Positions 17,401 through 25,877 of a stretch of DNA of 64,000 bases are shown here, piece after piece. Position 1 is the first letter of the stretch. Every line of letters begins with the position of its first letter. The stretch spans positions 1 to 64,000 of the forward strand of contig NZ_PQFZ01000012.1 in NCBI RefSeq assembly GCF_002917105.1. The letters run 5' to 3'. The notes below the pieces were generated by a model. It ran no database searches. It was not told the DNA's origin and saw only the letters and a program-made list of their open reading frames with translations. The translations under genes and the position numbers were made by a program. This DNA is from Allobosea psychrotolerans (lineage in GTDB: Bacteria > Pseudomonadota > Alphaproteobacteria > Rhizobiales > Beijerinckiaceae).

Positions 17401-17662
17401 GAGCCGCCTGCGCCTGCGGCCGATCCTGATGACCTCGCTCGCCTTCATCATGGGCGTGGTGCCGCTGGTGACGTCGACCGGGGCGGGCGCCGAGATGCGC
17501 CACGCCATGGGCGTCGCGGTCTTCGCCGGCATGATCGGCGTCACCGCCTTCGGCATCTTCCTGACGCCGGTGTTCTACGTGCTGATGCGCAAGCTGACGG
17601 GCAACAAGCCGCTGAAGCAGGTCGATCACCCGCCGGCCCAGAGGCTGGCTGAGGCAGCCTGA
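14480..17662 (+). CDS. RND multidrug efflux pump, inner-membrane subunit (AcrB/MexB, HAE-1 family)
   Basis: A 1060-residue HAE-1 pump, full length for the family. It starts FFIDRPIFAGVL, has two large periplasmic loops and 12 membrane segments. The proton-relay acidic pair in TM4 is present (GIVVDDAIVVVENVER, near residue 410), and the second-half lysine segment reads GLSAKNAILIVEFA. PGGFVPGQDKQYL marks the start of the second half. It exports hydrophobic or amphipathic compounds using proton motive force. It is transcribed with the hydrolase-like and adaptor genes and ends at a strong hairpin terminator. Confidence 0.96.
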   Translation: MNLSKFFIDRPIFAGVLSVLILVAGLLSLRVLPISEYPEVVPPTIVVRAQYPGANPRVIAETVATPIEEQINGVEGMLYMSSQATTDGVMTLNVTFKLGTDPDKAQQLVQNRVSQAEPRLPEEVRRLGVTTIKSSPDLTMVVHITSPNGRYDMTYLRNYAVLNVKDRLARIDGVGQVQLFGSGDYSLRVWLDPQRMAEHGLSPSDVVNEIRAQNVQAAAGVIGSSPNAPGLDLQLSVNAQGRLQSEEEFGDIIIKTSASGAVTRLRDVARIELGAAEYALRSLLNGKSAVAVPVFQAPNSNAIAIADRVREVMQEIKQNMPEGVDYSIVYDTTQFVRASIEAVVHTLLEAIALVVLVVIVFLQTWRASIIPLVAVPISVIGTFAVMYLFGFSINALSLFGLVLAIGIVVDDAIVVVENVERNIEGGLEPREATYKAMREVSGPIIAIALVLVAVFVPLAFISGLTGQFYRQFALTIAISTVISAVNSLTLSPALAALLLRSHHAPKDLLTRAMDGVFGWFFRGFNRFFNRSSQAYGSGVKRILGRKTVMMVAYVGLVALTVGLFRTIPGGFVPGQDKQYLVGFAQLPDAATLDRTEDVIRRMDEIALKHPGVENAISFPGLSINGFTNSSNAGIVFVGLKSFDQRKTPDLNGAAIAMQLNKEFAGIKEAFIAMFPPPPVQGLGTIGGFKLQIEDRAGLGYKALDEATKAFMAKAATAPELAGMFSSFQVNVPQLYADIDRTKARQLGVAVTDVFETLQIYLGSSYVNDFNKFGRTYTVRVQADAPFRAYAEDIGKLKVRSKTGEMVPLNAVLNVRNDTGPERAMRYNGFLSADINAGAAPGYSSGQAQAAAERIAKETLPKGFAFEWTELTYQEILAGNSAVLVFPLAILLVFLVLAAQYESLTLPIAIIMIIPMGLLAAMTGVWYTGGDNNVFTQIGLVVLVGLSAKNAILIVEFARELEFEGRTPVAAAIEASRLRLRPILMTSLAFIMGVVPLVTSTGAGAEMRHAMGVAVFAGMIGVTAFGIFLTPVFYVLMRKLTGNKPLKQVDHPPAQRLAEAA

Positions 17663-17668
17663 AGTCCG

Positions 17669-17704
17669 GAGCGGCTTCCGATCAAACTGGATCGGAAGCC
17701 GCTC
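17669..17704 (+). terminator. Hairpin terminator of the RND operon
   Basis: A perfect 14-bp stem (GAGCGGCTTCCGAT / ATCGGAAGCCGCTC) with an 8-base loop lies 7 bases after the pump stop codon and is followed by CTCTTTGCTT. Confidence 0.75.
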
Positions 17705-17720
17705 GGCTCTTTGCTTCAAC

Positions 17721-17764
17721 GCGTTTTCTTCACGCGAACCGGTGTCCACTTCGCTCGAAAACGC
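17721..17764. repeat. Dispersed GCGTTTTC...GAAAACGC repeat element
   Basis: GCGTTTTC and GAAAACGC bound a 44-base element that contains GAACCGGTGTCCACTTCGCTC. Sequences of this kind are common dispersed intergenic repeats in Hyphomicrobiales genomes; that is from memory of similar sequences. It sits between two hairpins at a convergent junction. Confidence 0.55.
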
Positions 17765-17777
17765 TCTTGAAAGACAG

Positions 17778-17808
17778 CATCGCCGGAGCGTTTCCCGCTC
17801 CGGCGATG
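17778..17808 (-). terminator. Hairpin terminator of the 17816-29163 operon
   Basis: A 13-bp perfect stem (CATCGCCGGAGCG / CGCTCCGGCGATG) with a 5-base loop lies 7 bases beyond the dehydrogenase stop on the minus strand. On that strand it is followed by CTGTCTTTC. It closes the long minus-strand run. Confidence 0.72.
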
Positions 17809-17815
17809 CTTCGTT

Positions 17816-18781
17816 TCAGACGACGAGATCGAGCGGCGGCACCGGCTCGCCGCGCGAGACATGGGCCATATTGGCGAACATCCGGGTCACCGTCGGCGCG
17901 AAGTTATCGGCGGCCATGGCGGCGAGATGCGGCGTCACGACGATGTTGTCGAGCGTCAGCAACTCGCTCTCCGCCGGCAGCGGTTCGACCGAGTAGACAT
18001 CCATCGCCGCGCCGGCGATGACCTTGGCGCGCAGCGCCACGACCAGATCGGCCTCGTTGACGACGCCGCCGCGCGCGACATTGACCAGCACGGCGGTCTT
18101 CTTCATCGCGGCCAACGCGGCCTTGTCGATCAGATTGGTGGTCTCCGGCGTCAGCGGGCAATGCAGCGAGACGACGTCGGACTGGGCCAGGAGCTCGGCC
18201 ATCGTGGCATGCTTCACGCCGAGCGCGGCTTCCTCGGCGGCGCTGAGCGGCTGGCGCTTGGAATAGAGGATGGTGCAGCCGAACCCCTTGAGCAGCTTGG
18301 CGACATTCTTGCCGATGGCGCCAAACCCGACGATGCCGACCGTCTTGCCCGAGAGCATGAAGGTCTCGCCCGGCAGCTGTCCGGTGGCCCAACGCCCCTT
18401 CTTCAATTCGGCATGGCCGTAGCCGATATAGCGCAGCGCCGAGATCATCAGTCCGAGCGTGAATTCGGCGACCGGCACGGCATTGCTGCCAGTGGTGCGG
18501 GCGACCTTGATGCCGAGCTCCTTCGCCGCGGCGACGTCGATATTATCGACGCCGACGCCCCATTTATGCAGCAGTTTCAGCTTCTTCGCCGCGCGCAGCA
18601 CATCGGCGGAAACACCGACCTGGCCGGAGATGGCGTAGTCGGCCTCGGCGATGATCTGCTTCATGTGCTCGTCGCCGCGCGCCGTGCCGTGGGTCAGCAC
18701 GAAACCGGGCGGCAGCAGCGCGCGCAGCTTCTCGGCGCGGTCGGGAGACGTCATGTCGAGCAGAACGATGGTTTCGGGCAT
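17816..18781 (-). CDS. D-2-hydroxyacid dehydrogenase (NAD-dependent)
   Basis: A 321-residue D-isomer-specific 2-hydroxyacid dehydrogenase. The NAD-binding loop is GIVGFGAIG (near residue 148). Catalytic residues are all present: Arg in NVARGG (near 235), Glu in VYSVEPL and His in TPHLAA (near 285). It interconverts a D-2-hydroxy acid and its 2-oxo acid in the cytoplasm. It is the last gene of the 11-gene minus-strand run, 25 bases after the gamma-glutamyltransferase-like gene. It may oxidise the hydroxyacid released by the upstream hydrolases. Phosphoglycerate dehydrogenase for serine synthesis is less likely: there is no ACT domain and the context is catabolic. Confidence 0.92.
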   Translation of the reverse strand: MPETIVLLDMTSPDRAEKLRALLPPGFVLTHGTARGDEHMKQIIAEADYAISGQVGVSADVLRAAKKLKLLHKWGVGVDNIDVAAAKELGIKVARTTGSNAVPVAEFTLGLMISALRYIGYGHAELKKGRWATGQLPGETFMLSGKTVGIVGFGAIGKNVAKLLKGFGCTILYSKRQPLSAAEEAALGVKHATMAELLAQSDVVSLHCPLTPETTNLIDKAALAAMKKTAVLVNVARGGVVNEADLVVALRAKVIAGAAMDVYSVEPLPAESELLTLDNIVVTPHLAAMAADNFAPTVTRMFANMAHVSRGEPVPPLDLVV

Positions 18782-18806
18782 GGTCGGGGGTCCGGTCGCA
18801 GAAGGG

Positions 18807-20483
18807 TCAGATGGTGAAGCGCACGCCGGCGCGGGCGAGCCCGCCGGAGATCGCGACGGGGGTGCCGTCGGCGCGCCAGCAGGCGGCGCCCGTCAGCGTG
18901 CCGTCGGGGTTGAAGGAGATGGCGTTCATGCCGCCGGCGATGCGCGGCATGCGGGTGATCCTGTGGCCGCGCGCCGTGAGCGCGTCGGCGACGCTGTCGG
19001 GGATCGCGGCCTCCAATTCCAGCGCGCCACCCTCGGTCCAGATGCGCGGCGCCTCGACCGCCTCCTGCAGGCTCATGCCATGGTCGATCAGGTTGACGAT
19101 CGCCTGTAGCGCCGAGGGGAAGATGCGCAGCGCTCCGGGCAAGCCGAGCGCGAAGGCGAGCTTGCCGTCGCGTAGCGCCATCATCGGCGCCATCGAGGTG
19201 AAGACGCGCTTGCCGGGCGCGATCGACAAGGCGCGGCCGGGATGCGGGTCGAAATTGAACATGTAGTTGTTGGTCAGCATCCCCGTGCCGGGGATCTGCG
19301 TGCACGCGCCGAACAGGCCATTGATCGTCTGGGTCGAGGTGACGACATTGCCCTGGGCATCGGCGACCGTGACATGGGTCGTGTCGGCGGATTCGCCGCC
19401 CGAGAGCCCGGCGCTCCAGCTCTTGGCCTTGTCCATCGCGATCAGCGCGCGCCGCTCGCTCGCATAGGCCTTGTCGATCAGGCGCTCGACCGGGACCTTG
19501 ATGAAGGCGGGGTCGGCGGTGGCCACGGCACGATCGGCGAAGGCGATCTTCAGAGCTTCAGCCAGCAGATGCACTGAATCCGCCGAGCCGAAGCCGAGCG
19601 AGCCGATGTCGTAGCCCTCGAGGATGTTGAGCATCTGCACGATGTGCACGCCCGAGGAGGAGGGCGGCGGCGGGCCGACGATCTCGTAGCCGCGATAGGA
19701 GCCGCGCACCGGCTCGCGTGTCGCGACCTTGTAGGCGGCAAGGTCCGCCTGCTCGATCAGCCCGTCATTCGCCGCCATGAAATCCGTCAGCGCCTTGCCG
19801 AGCGGACCGTCATAGAGCGCAGCCGGACCCTGCCTGGCGATCAGGCGCAGGCTCCTGGCGTAGTCCGCCTGAATGAGCCGCGTGCCGGGCTCTATCGCCT
19901 TGTCTCCCACCAGCAGCAGCGCCGAAAGACCGGGATCGCGCGCGAGATCGGCGACATTGTCGCTGATGCAGTTGGAGAGATAGGGCGTCGTGACGAAGCC
20001 GCGTTCGGCCAGTCCAATCGCCGGCTGCAGCACCTCCTCGAGCGAGAGCGTGCCGAAGCGCGCCAGGGCCTCGCACCAGCCGGCGAGCGCACCGGGAACC
20101 GCGACCGCCTTCGGCCCGACGACGTTGAGCCGGTCGCGCACGTCGCGCTGCCGGCCGACCTCGTCGGAGAGGCAGTCATACATTTCGGCGCTCGCCTTGA
20201 GCGGCGCGGTCGAGAGCCCGTCGAGCACGACATGGCGGCCATCGGCCATGCGGATATGCGCGACGCCGCCGCCGAGGATGCCGACCATCATCGGCTCGAC
20301 GACGGTGAGCGCGAAGAGCGAGGCGACGGCGGCATCGACGGCATTGCCGCCGGCCAGCAGCATCTGCGAGCCGGCTGCCGAAGCGAGCGGATGGTTCGTC
20401 ACCACCATGCCGCGCGAGCCGGTGGCGGGCTTCTTCTCGCAGGCGAAGGTCGCGATGCGCGGGGCGGGGGGAGAGGAGGTCAC
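18807..20483 (-). CDS. Gamma-glutamyltransferase family protein
   Basis: A 558-residue Ntn-hydrolase of the gamma-glutamyltransferase family. The self-cleavage site is DTTH, with the nucleophile Thr at residue 368; the chain would split into about 367- and 191-residue subunits. GGNAVDAAVA near the N-terminus and PPSSSG near residue 275 are family motifs. No clear signal peptide is seen, so it may act in the cytoplasm, unlike periplasmic Ggt. The family transfers or hydrolyses gamma-glutamyl and related amide groups (also cephalosporin acylase-like relatives). The start is a GTG at 20483, 9 bases after the RraA-like gene stop. The substrate is unknown. Confidence 0.9.
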   Translation of the reverse strand: MTSSPPAPRIATFACEKKPATGSRGMVVTNHPLASAAGSQMLLAGGNAVDAAVASLFALTVVEPMMVGILGGGVAHIRMADGRHVVLDGLSTAPLKASAEMYDCLSDEVGRQRDVRDRLNVVGPKAVAVPGALAGWCEALARFGTLSLEEVLQPAIGLAERGFVTTPYLSNCISDNVADLARDPGLSALLLVGDKAIEPGTRLIQADYARSLRLIARQGPAALYDGPLGKALTDFMAANDGLIEQADLAAYKVATREPVRGSYRGYEIVGPPPPSSSGVHIVQMLNILEGYDIGSLGFGSADSVHLLAEALKIAFADRAVATADPAFIKVPVERLIDKAYASERRALIAMDKAKSWSAGLSGGESADTTHVTVADAQGNVVTSTQTINGLFGACTQIPGTGMLTNNYMFNFDPHPGRALSIAPGKRVFTSMAPMMALRDGKLAFALGLPGALRIFPSALQAIVNLIDHGMSLQEAVEAPRIWTEGGALELEAAIPDSVADALTARGHRITRMPRIAGGMNAISFNPDGTLTGAACWRADGTPVAISGGLARAGVRFTI

Positions 20484-20492
20484 GATGTCGCC

Positions 20493-21173
20493 TCAGCCTT
20501 TCGCCGCGGCGATGGCGTCGAGCACCATCTTGGTCGCGCCGGAGAGATCGCCGAGCTTTTCGCCGGCCTTGACGCGGTCCTGGCTGCGCTCGCCGCGCTC
20601 CTGCCGGGCGAGAGCGGCGTCGGCGATCGCCTCGGCCTCGTCGCGCGGCAGCACGAGCACGCCCGATTCATCGGCCAGGATGACGTCGCCGGCCTTGACC
20701 GGAACATTGCCGCAGGAGATCGGCAGGTTCAGCGTGCCGCCGAGATTGTAGAGCCGCGTCGTGATCGGCGACATGCCCCGGCACCACATCGGGAAATCGC
20801 TGTCCTCGATCTCGGTCAGGTCGGTGCAGGGCCCGTCGACGATGCCGCCGATCGCGCCCGCGGCCTTGGCCGCGACCGTGACGCCGCCGCCCCAGCAGGC
20901 ATGTTTGTCGTCGCCGAGCCGGTCGACGACGAGGATGTCGCCGGGCCTGAGCAGGCCGAGCGTATGGTGCAGCAGCGTCGAATCCTGGCCGGGGATGGCG
21001 AGCGTCACGGCGGCGCCGGCAATGCGCTTGCCGCGCAGCAGCGGCTGGATGCCGCGATCCATGAAGCCCCAATGCTGGGAATGGCCGACGGTCGCGGTTT
21101 CGACCCTCTGGAGCTTCTCGACGAGCGCGGCCGGCAGCTGCTCGGGCATGGGGGCGATGCGGTAATCGGGCAT
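20493..21173 (-). CDS. RraA family protein (aldolase/decarboxylase-like)
   Basis: A 226-residue member of the RraA/4-hydroxy-4-methyl-2-oxoglutarate aldolase fold. In characterised aldolases of the family the site has Arg-Asp (DGxxRD); here it reads DGPCTD, with Thr in place of Arg. A KHACWGGG segment replaces the usual WG region. The second copy in this window (39023-39691) shares both changes, so they form a distinct subtype. It lies between an importer permease and the gamma-glutamyltransferase-like gene (9-base gaps on both sides). A C-C lyase or oxaloacetate decarboxylase role is possible but unproven; RNase E inhibition is unlikely from context. Confidence 0.88.
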   Translation of the reverse strand: MPDYRIAPMPEQLPAALVEKLQRVETATVGHSQHWGFMDRGIQPLLRGKRIAGAAVTLAIPGQDSTLLHHTLGLLRPGDILVVDRLGDDKHACWGGGVTVAAKAAGAIGGIVDGPCTDLTEIEDSDFPMWCRGMSPITTRLYNLGGTLNLPISCGNVPVKAGDVILADESGVLVLPRDEAEAIADAALARQERGERSQDRVKAGEKLGDLSGATKMVLDAIAAAKG

Positions 21174-21182
21174 GATGGTCTC

Positions 21183-21971
21183 CTATTTTCCAACGGCGCG
21201 CGCGACGCCGACAAGACGTTCCACGATGACGACGACGATCAGCGTCGCAACGATCAGCAAGACGGACAGGGCTGCGACCAGCGGGTCGGTGCGGCCCTCG
21301 ACATAGCGCACCATCTCGACCGGCAAGGTCGCGGCACGCGGCCCCGACAGGAACAGCGAGATCACCGTTTCGTCGAAGGACAAGAGGAAGGACAGGCAGG
21401 CGCAGGCGATCAGCCCCGGCGTCGCCAGCGGCAGCGTCACGCGCCAGACGACGCGCCAGGGCTTTGCGCCAAGCGTCGCGGCGGCGGCCTCGATATCGTC
21501 GGGCAAGGTCGAGAAGGCCGTCGTCATCATTCGGATCACGAAGGGCACGGTCACGGTCATGTGGCCGAGCACGAGGCCGGGCAGGGTCGCGGTCAAGCGC
21601 AGGGGCGTGAAGAACAGGAGCAGCGCAAGGCCCGTGATCAGGGTCGGCAGCAGCAGCGGCGCGAGGAAGAAATTGGTCAATGCGCCGCGCCAGCGGAACT
21701 GCCCCTTGTTCAGCGCCAGCGCCGCGGGCACGCCGAGCGCCAGCGAGAGCAGCGTGACCACGCAGGCGATCTGCACGCTGAGCCACAACGCGTTCAGCAG
21801 CGGCTCATTATGCGCGAGCTGGTTGAACCAGCGCAGCGAATAGCCGGAGGGCGGGAACAGGATGAAACTGTCGGCGGAAAAAGCAAGCGCCACCACGATC
21901 GCGATCGGCGCCAGGATCAGCACATAGACGATGGCGGCCAGGCTGGAGAGAACGCGTCCGGCGCCGTTCAT
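21183..21971 (-). CDS. ABC transporter permease, PotC type (module 1)
   Basis: A 262-residue inner-membrane permease of the spermidine/putrescine/iron/thiosulfate class, with six predicted membrane segments. The EAA loop reads EAAAATLGAKPWRVVWRVTLP. PSGYSLRWF near residue 40 is typical of PotC-like second permeases. Start ATG at 21971 overlaps the stop of the preceding permease by 4 bases; the longer open frame upstream is in the wrong frame for that gene. It forms the channel with the 21968-22810 protein. Confidence 0.93.
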   Translation of the reverse strand: MNGAGRVLSSLAAIVYVLILAPIAIVVALAFSADSFILFPPSGYSLRWFNQLAHNEPLLNALWLSVQIACVVTLLSLALGVPAALALNKGQFRWRGALTNFFLAPLLLPTLITGLALLLFFTPLRLTATLPGLVLGHMTVTVPFVIRMMTTAFSTLPDDIEAAAATLGAKPWRVVWRVTLPLATPGLIACACLSFLLSFDETVISLFLSGPRAATLPVEMVRYVEGRTDPLVAALSVLLIVATLIVVVIVERLVGVARAVGK

Positions 21972-22810
21972 CGCTGCAATCCCTTTGCGGCGATGTTGGA
22001 GGCGACGAGCAGCAGGAGCAGAAGCAGGAGCGTGTAGATCGCCAGCACCGAGGCCACCGGCCAATTGGTGTTGGTCGTCGCCTGCTCGAAGATCTCCGTC
22101 GCCAGCACGAAGACGCGCCCGCCGCCGAGCAGCTTCGGCGTGATATAGGCCGACATCGAGAGCACGAAGCCCAGCCCAGCCGCCAGCGCCAGCGCCGGCA
22201 GGCTGAGCGGCAGCGTCACGCGCCAGAAGGTGCGTGCCGGAGAGGCGCCCAGGCTGCGCGAGGCCTCTTCGAGCGTGCGGTCGAGCTGGCCGAAGCCGGC
22301 GAGCAGAGCCAGGATCATGTAAGGCATGATGCTCTCGGCCAGGCCGATGGTGACGCCGGTCCAGTTGAAGACGAGCTTGATCGGCGTCGAGATCAGGCCG
22401 AGCGACTGGGCCAGCGTGTTGACGAGGCCGCGATCGCCCAGGATCGCGAGCCAACCGAAGACGCGCACCACGCCCGAGATCAGCATCGGCATGATCGCGA
22501 TCACGGCGAGCAGCCCGCGAAAGCGCGAAGTGGTGCGGAACAGGAACAGCGCGACCGGGTAGGACAGCATCAGCGCGATCAGCGTCGCGCTGAGCGAGAG
22601 CCAGAGCGAATTCAGCGTCAATTCGAAGGTGAAGCCGTCGCTGAAGACCTCCTGCGAGGTTTTCAGCGACCAGGCCTCGATCATTGCCCCGGTCGGGCCG
22701 GTCTCATTGAAGGCATTCCGAAACAGGCCGAGCGTCGGCCAGGCATAGACCGCGAGCACGAACAGCGCCGCGGGCAGGACCAGCAGCTTCAGGCGCGCCG
22801 TGCCGGTCAT
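21968..22810 (-). CDS. ABC transporter permease, PotB type (module 1)
   Basis: A 280-residue inner-membrane permease. Hydrophobic segments begin near residue 8. The EAA loop EEASRSLGASPARTFWRVTLP lies near residue 190. The motif GDRGLVN near residue 128 is characteristic of PotB-like partners. It overlaps both neighbours by 4 bases, so the ATPase and two permeases are co-translated. Confidence 0.93.
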   Translation of the reverse strand: MTGTARLKLLVLPAALFVLAVYAWPTLGLFRNAFNETGPTGAMIEAWSLKTSQEVFSDGFTFELTLNSLWLSLSATLIALMLSYPVALFLFRTTSRFRGLLAVIAIMPMLISGVVRVFGWLAILGDRGLVNTLAQSLGLISTPIKLVFNWTGVTIGLAESIMPYMILALLAGFGQLDRTLEEASRSLGASPARTFWRVTLPLSLPALALAAGLGFVLSMSAYITPKLLGGGRVFVLATEIFEQATTNTNWPVASVLAIYTLLLLLLLLVASNIAAKGLQR

Positions 22811-23862
22811 GGCGTCTCGCGGGCGAAGGGCAAGGTGTCCCGCGCCTGCCAGATCACCGCGACCTCGGTGCCCTCCGGCAAGGCAGCCGTGCCCGACTGC
22901 GTTTCGATCGTGAGTTGTCCGCCCGCCCCCTCGAACAGGACCTCGACATGGTCGCCAACGAAGACGCTGCGCAGCACGCGGCCGGTGACGCGCGCCATGC
23001 CATCCGCGACGGGTTCGGAGACAGGGACGATCCGCATGCGTTGCGGCCGGACGAACAGGTCGAACGCGCCTCTTGCCGGAGCCTTGACCGGCAGAGCCTG
23101 GCCCCAGAGCACGGCGCGGCCTTCCGCGTCGCGCGTCGCCGGCAGCGCATTGGCGCGGCCGACGAATTCGGCGACGAAGCGGGTCGCCGGGCGCTCATAG
23201 ATATCCTCGGGCGAACCGATCTGCGCGATCCGCCCGCGATCCATCACCGCGATCCGGTCGCACATCGTCAAGGCCTCGACCTGGTCATGGGTGACGAACA
23301 GGGTGGTGATTCCGAGCGAGCGTTGAATCGAGCGGATCTCGTGGCGCATCGTGTCGCGCAGCTTGGCGTCGAGATTGGAGAGCGATTCGTCGAGCAGGAG
23401 CACGGCGGGCCGGATCACCAAGGCGCGCGCCAGCGCCACGCGCTGCTGCTGCCCGCCCGAGAGCTCGCGCGGCCGCCGCCCGTCGAGGCCCGCCAGCCGT
23501 ACCAGTGCCAGTGCTTCCGTGACCTGCCGCGCGATCTCCGCCTTGGCGATGCCGCGCTCCTCCAGCCCGAAGCCGACATTGCGCGCGACGGTCAGATGCG
23601 GGAACAGCGCATAGGACTGGAAGACATAGCCCATATTGCGCCGATGCGCCGGCAGCCGCGTGATCTCGGTATCGTCGAGGAGGATCGCGCCGCGATCGGG
23701 ATCGACCAACCCCGCCAGCATGCGCAAGGTCGTGGTCTTGCCGCAGCCGGAGGGGCCGAGCAGCGCGACGGCCTCCCCTTGCTCGACGGAGAGCGAGACA
23801 TCGTCGACAGCGACGGAATCGCGATAGCGCTTCTGGAGGCCGGAGAGTTCGAGATAGCTCAT
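22807..23862 (-). CDS. ABC transporter ATP-binding protein, PotA type (module 1)
   Basis: A 351-residue ATPase. Walker A GPSGCGKTT (near residue 36), Q-loop FQSYALFP, signature LSGGQQQR, Walker B LLLDES and switch His VTHDQ are all present. The Walker B position followed by Ser (DESLSNLDA) in place of the common Pro is a small deviation. A C-terminal TOBE regulatory domain follows residue 240. It energises the 21183-22810 permeases for the 23876-24934 binding protein, 13 bases upstream. Confidence 0.94.
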   Translation of the reverse strand: MSYLELSGLQKRYRDSVAVDDVSLSVEQGEAVALLGPSGCGKTTTLRMLAGLVDPDRGAILLDDTEITRLPAHRRNMGYVFQSYALFPHLTVARNVGFGLEERGIAKAEIARQVTEALALVRLAGLDGRRPRELSGGQQQRVALARALVIRPAVLLLDESLSNLDAKLRDTMRHEIRSIQRSLGITTLFVTHDQVEALTMCDRIAVMDRGRIAQIGSPEDIYERPATRFVAEFVGRANALPATRDAEGRAVLWGQALPVKAPARGAFDLFVRPQRMRIVPVSEPVADGMARVTGRVLRSVFVGDHVEVLFEGAGGQLTIETQSGTAALPEGTEVAVIWQARDTLPFARETP

Positions 23863-23875
23863 CGGGTGGTTCTGC

Positions 23876-24934
23876 TCACCGTGCCGCCGCGATCACCTCG
23901 CGCCGCCAGCGGTTGTTCCACTGGTCGCGCACCTTGAGCACGTCGTTCCAGTCGAGCCCGATCATGCGGGCGCGGCTGTCCGGCGCGGCGGCGGTGCGGG
24001 CGATGGCCTTGGGGTCGATCGCGGCCTGGGCGTTGGTCGGCGCGTAGAACATCCGCTCGGTGAAGGCCTTCTGCGCGGCTTGCGACAGGGCGTAGTTGAC
24101 GAAAGCCGCCGCGGCCGCGCGGTTCTTCGAGCCGGCGGTCAGGTTGATCGTATTGATCTGGAAAACCGAGCCCTCCGGCGGCAACAAGGCCCCGATCTTG
24201 CCGCCGGTCTGGTCGGCATAGAGCTGCGAGCGCGCATTCCAGCCGGTGGCGACCTTCACTACGCCGTTGAGGATCAGCGAGTAGCCGTCGGGATTGGGCT
24301 CGAAGGTGTTCACGGACGGCGCGAGTTCGCGCAGCTTCTTGATCGCATTGTCGATCGATTTGCGATAGTCGCCGCCGGTCATCTTCTCGACCATCGCGGT
24401 CAGCGCCAGGCCCTGGATATTGGGCGGAGCGGAGATCGCGAGCTGGCCCTTGAGGTCGGGCCGCCAGAGATCGGCGAGCGTCGCGAGCGGAGGCTTGAGG
24501 TTCTGGGTGTCGTAGACCAGCACGAGATGGTCGAAGGTCACGGCCGGGCCGTATTCGCCGCCAGCCGCCCGTGCCTCGGGCAGGAGCTCGTTCAGCACCG
24601 GGAATTCCGCCGGCGTCAGCTTCTCGAACAGGCCCTCGCTGTTGCCGATGCTCGAGGTCGTCACGTCCATGATCGCGACGTCGATCTGCGGGTCGGCCTT
24701 CTGGGCGCGCACGCTGCCGACCATCTGGGCCGAGGTGCCGCCGGGCGCGAAGTTCACCTTGATGCCGGGAAAGGCCTGCTGGAACGGCTCGATCACGGTC
24801 TTGGTGTAGTTGTCCTGGAAGATGCCGCTATAGGACATCAGCGTGATCGAGCCGCTGAGGCCCTGCGCCCGGACGATAGCGGGGGCGGCGATGCTGGCAA
24901 GGCCGGCCTGGATGACGAGACGCCGTGTCGGCAT
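23876..24934 (-). CDS. ABC substrate-binding protein, PotD-like (module 1)
   Basis: A 352-residue periplasmic binding protein of the extracellular solute-binding family 1/8 (PotD/Fe(III)-like). The N-terminus MPTRRLVIQAGLAS followed by a hydrophobic stretch and AxA site (VRAQG) looks like a Tat signal. The mature part has LMSYSGIFQDNY and a conserved central WRPDLKG segment. An AGGAGG ribosome site lies 7 bases before the ATG. The ligand is not predictable; polyamine binding should not be assumed from the family name. Confidence 0.92.
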   Translation of the reverse strand: MPTRRLVIQAGLASIAAPAIVRAQGLSGSITLMSYSGIFQDNYTKTVIEPFQQAFPGIKVNFAPGGTSAQMVGSVRAQKADPQIDVAIMDVTTSSIGNSEGLFEKLTPAEFPVLNELLPEARAAGGEYGPAVTFDHLVLVYDTQNLKPPLATLADLWRPDLKGQLAISAPPNIQGLALTAMVEKMTGGDYRKSIDNAIKKLRELAPSVNTFEPNPDGYSLILNGVVKVATGWNARSQLYADQTGGKIGALLPPEGSVFQINTINLTAGSKNRAAAAAFVNYALSQAAQKAFTERMFYAPTNAQAAIDPKAIARTAAAPDSRARMIGLDWNDVLKVRDQWNNRWRREVIAAAR

Positions 24935-25005
24935 GGGGAGACCTCCTGCGGGGATTATTGGCCGGCGGCGCCGATGCGCCGCCGGTCCTCAGCGGAAACG
25001 GAAGC

Positions 25006-25830
25006 TCAGGCTTCGATCTTGCTGGCGAAATGCGCGATGAAGCGGGCGCAGATCTCGGTCAGCTTCTCGGTCAATGCAGCGCCGGTCTCGGCCGAGCACA
25101 GCTTAGGATCGCCCTTGGCGACGCCAAGATTGTAGACCTCGTCATATTCGTTGGGCATCGCGACTTCCGCGCCCTCGAAGCTGGCGGTGCCGAGTCCCGT
25201 GAAGGGCAGGTCGAGGATGGGGTCGCGCTTCAGCGGCTTGCCCTCCGGGATCAAATCCTTGCGGATCAGTTCGGGGAAGAGATGCAGGCCGATCGAGGTC
25301 AGCGGGTCGGCGCCATGGCCGGAGACGGCGGCTGCCTTCTCGGCGCCGACGATCGAGGGCAGCAGGCCGTAGCCGATGCGCCAGAGATAGAGGCTCGGCA
25401 GTACGATCTGCTCGCGCAGATAGAGCTCGCGCGCGACCTCGCCGATCGGCCCGACATTGCCGCCATGGCCGTTGATGACGATGATGCGGGTCAGGCCATT
25501 GCGATGCAGTGAGTCGACCATCTCGGCGATGACGGTGGTCAGTGTCGCCTGCGAGATGGCGATGCCGCCGGTCATCGAGCCGAACCAGTCGGCGCCGCCG
25601 AAGGGCAGGACCGGGGCGACGAGCGTGCGCGTGCCGGCCTTGGTGGCGCGGATGGCGGCGAGCTCGGCGATCTTCTCGGCCAGCAGATAATCCCCCATCG
25701 GCGCATGCGGGCCCTGATCCTCATGGCTGCCCATCGGCAGCAGGATCACCGGATTGGTCTTCAGGATCTCGCGGGCTTCTCCGCCGGAGATCGTGCCCAT
25801 ATGGACGAGCGGATCGGTCTTTGCAGCCAT
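25006..25830 (-). CDS. Creatininase family amidohydrolase
   Basis: A 274-residue protein of the creatininase/FAPy-deformylase superfamily. Metal ligands are visible: Glu in GSHEDQGPH with His (near residues 35-40), D in APMGDYL, His in INGHGGN (near 125) and Glu in the C-terminal half. Family members open lactam or cyclic amide rings (creatinine) or remove formyl groups. The ATG at 25830 has an AGGAA site. It sits between the Dpp-type permease genes and the PotD-like gene in a single minus-strand run, suggesting it acts on a compound imported by one of them. True creatinine hydrolysis is not implied. Confidence 0.9.
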   Translation of the reverse strand: MAAKTDPLVHMGTISGGEAREILKTNPVILLPMGSHEDQGPHAPMGDYLLAEKIAELAAIRATKAGTRTLVAPVLPFGGADWFGSMTGGIAISQATLTTVIAEMVDSLHRNGLTRIIVINGHGGNVGPIGEVARELYLREQIVLPSLYLWRIGYGLLPSIVGAEKAAAVSGHGADPLTSIGLHLFPELIRKDLIPEGKPLKRDPILDLPFTGLGTASFEGAEVAMPNEYDEVYNLGVAKGDPKLCSAETGAALTEKLTEICARFIAHFASKIEA

Positions 25831-25877
25831 GGGTCGGGTTCCTGTGTCGAGGCTGGTGGTAAAGAGATCGCGGCGGG

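Noticed and set aside
19644..22037. A 797-codon + strand open frame antisense to the gamma-glutamyltransferase, RraA and permease genes
   Set aside because: It crosses several real genes, is Gln/Arg/Asp-rich and has no domain.
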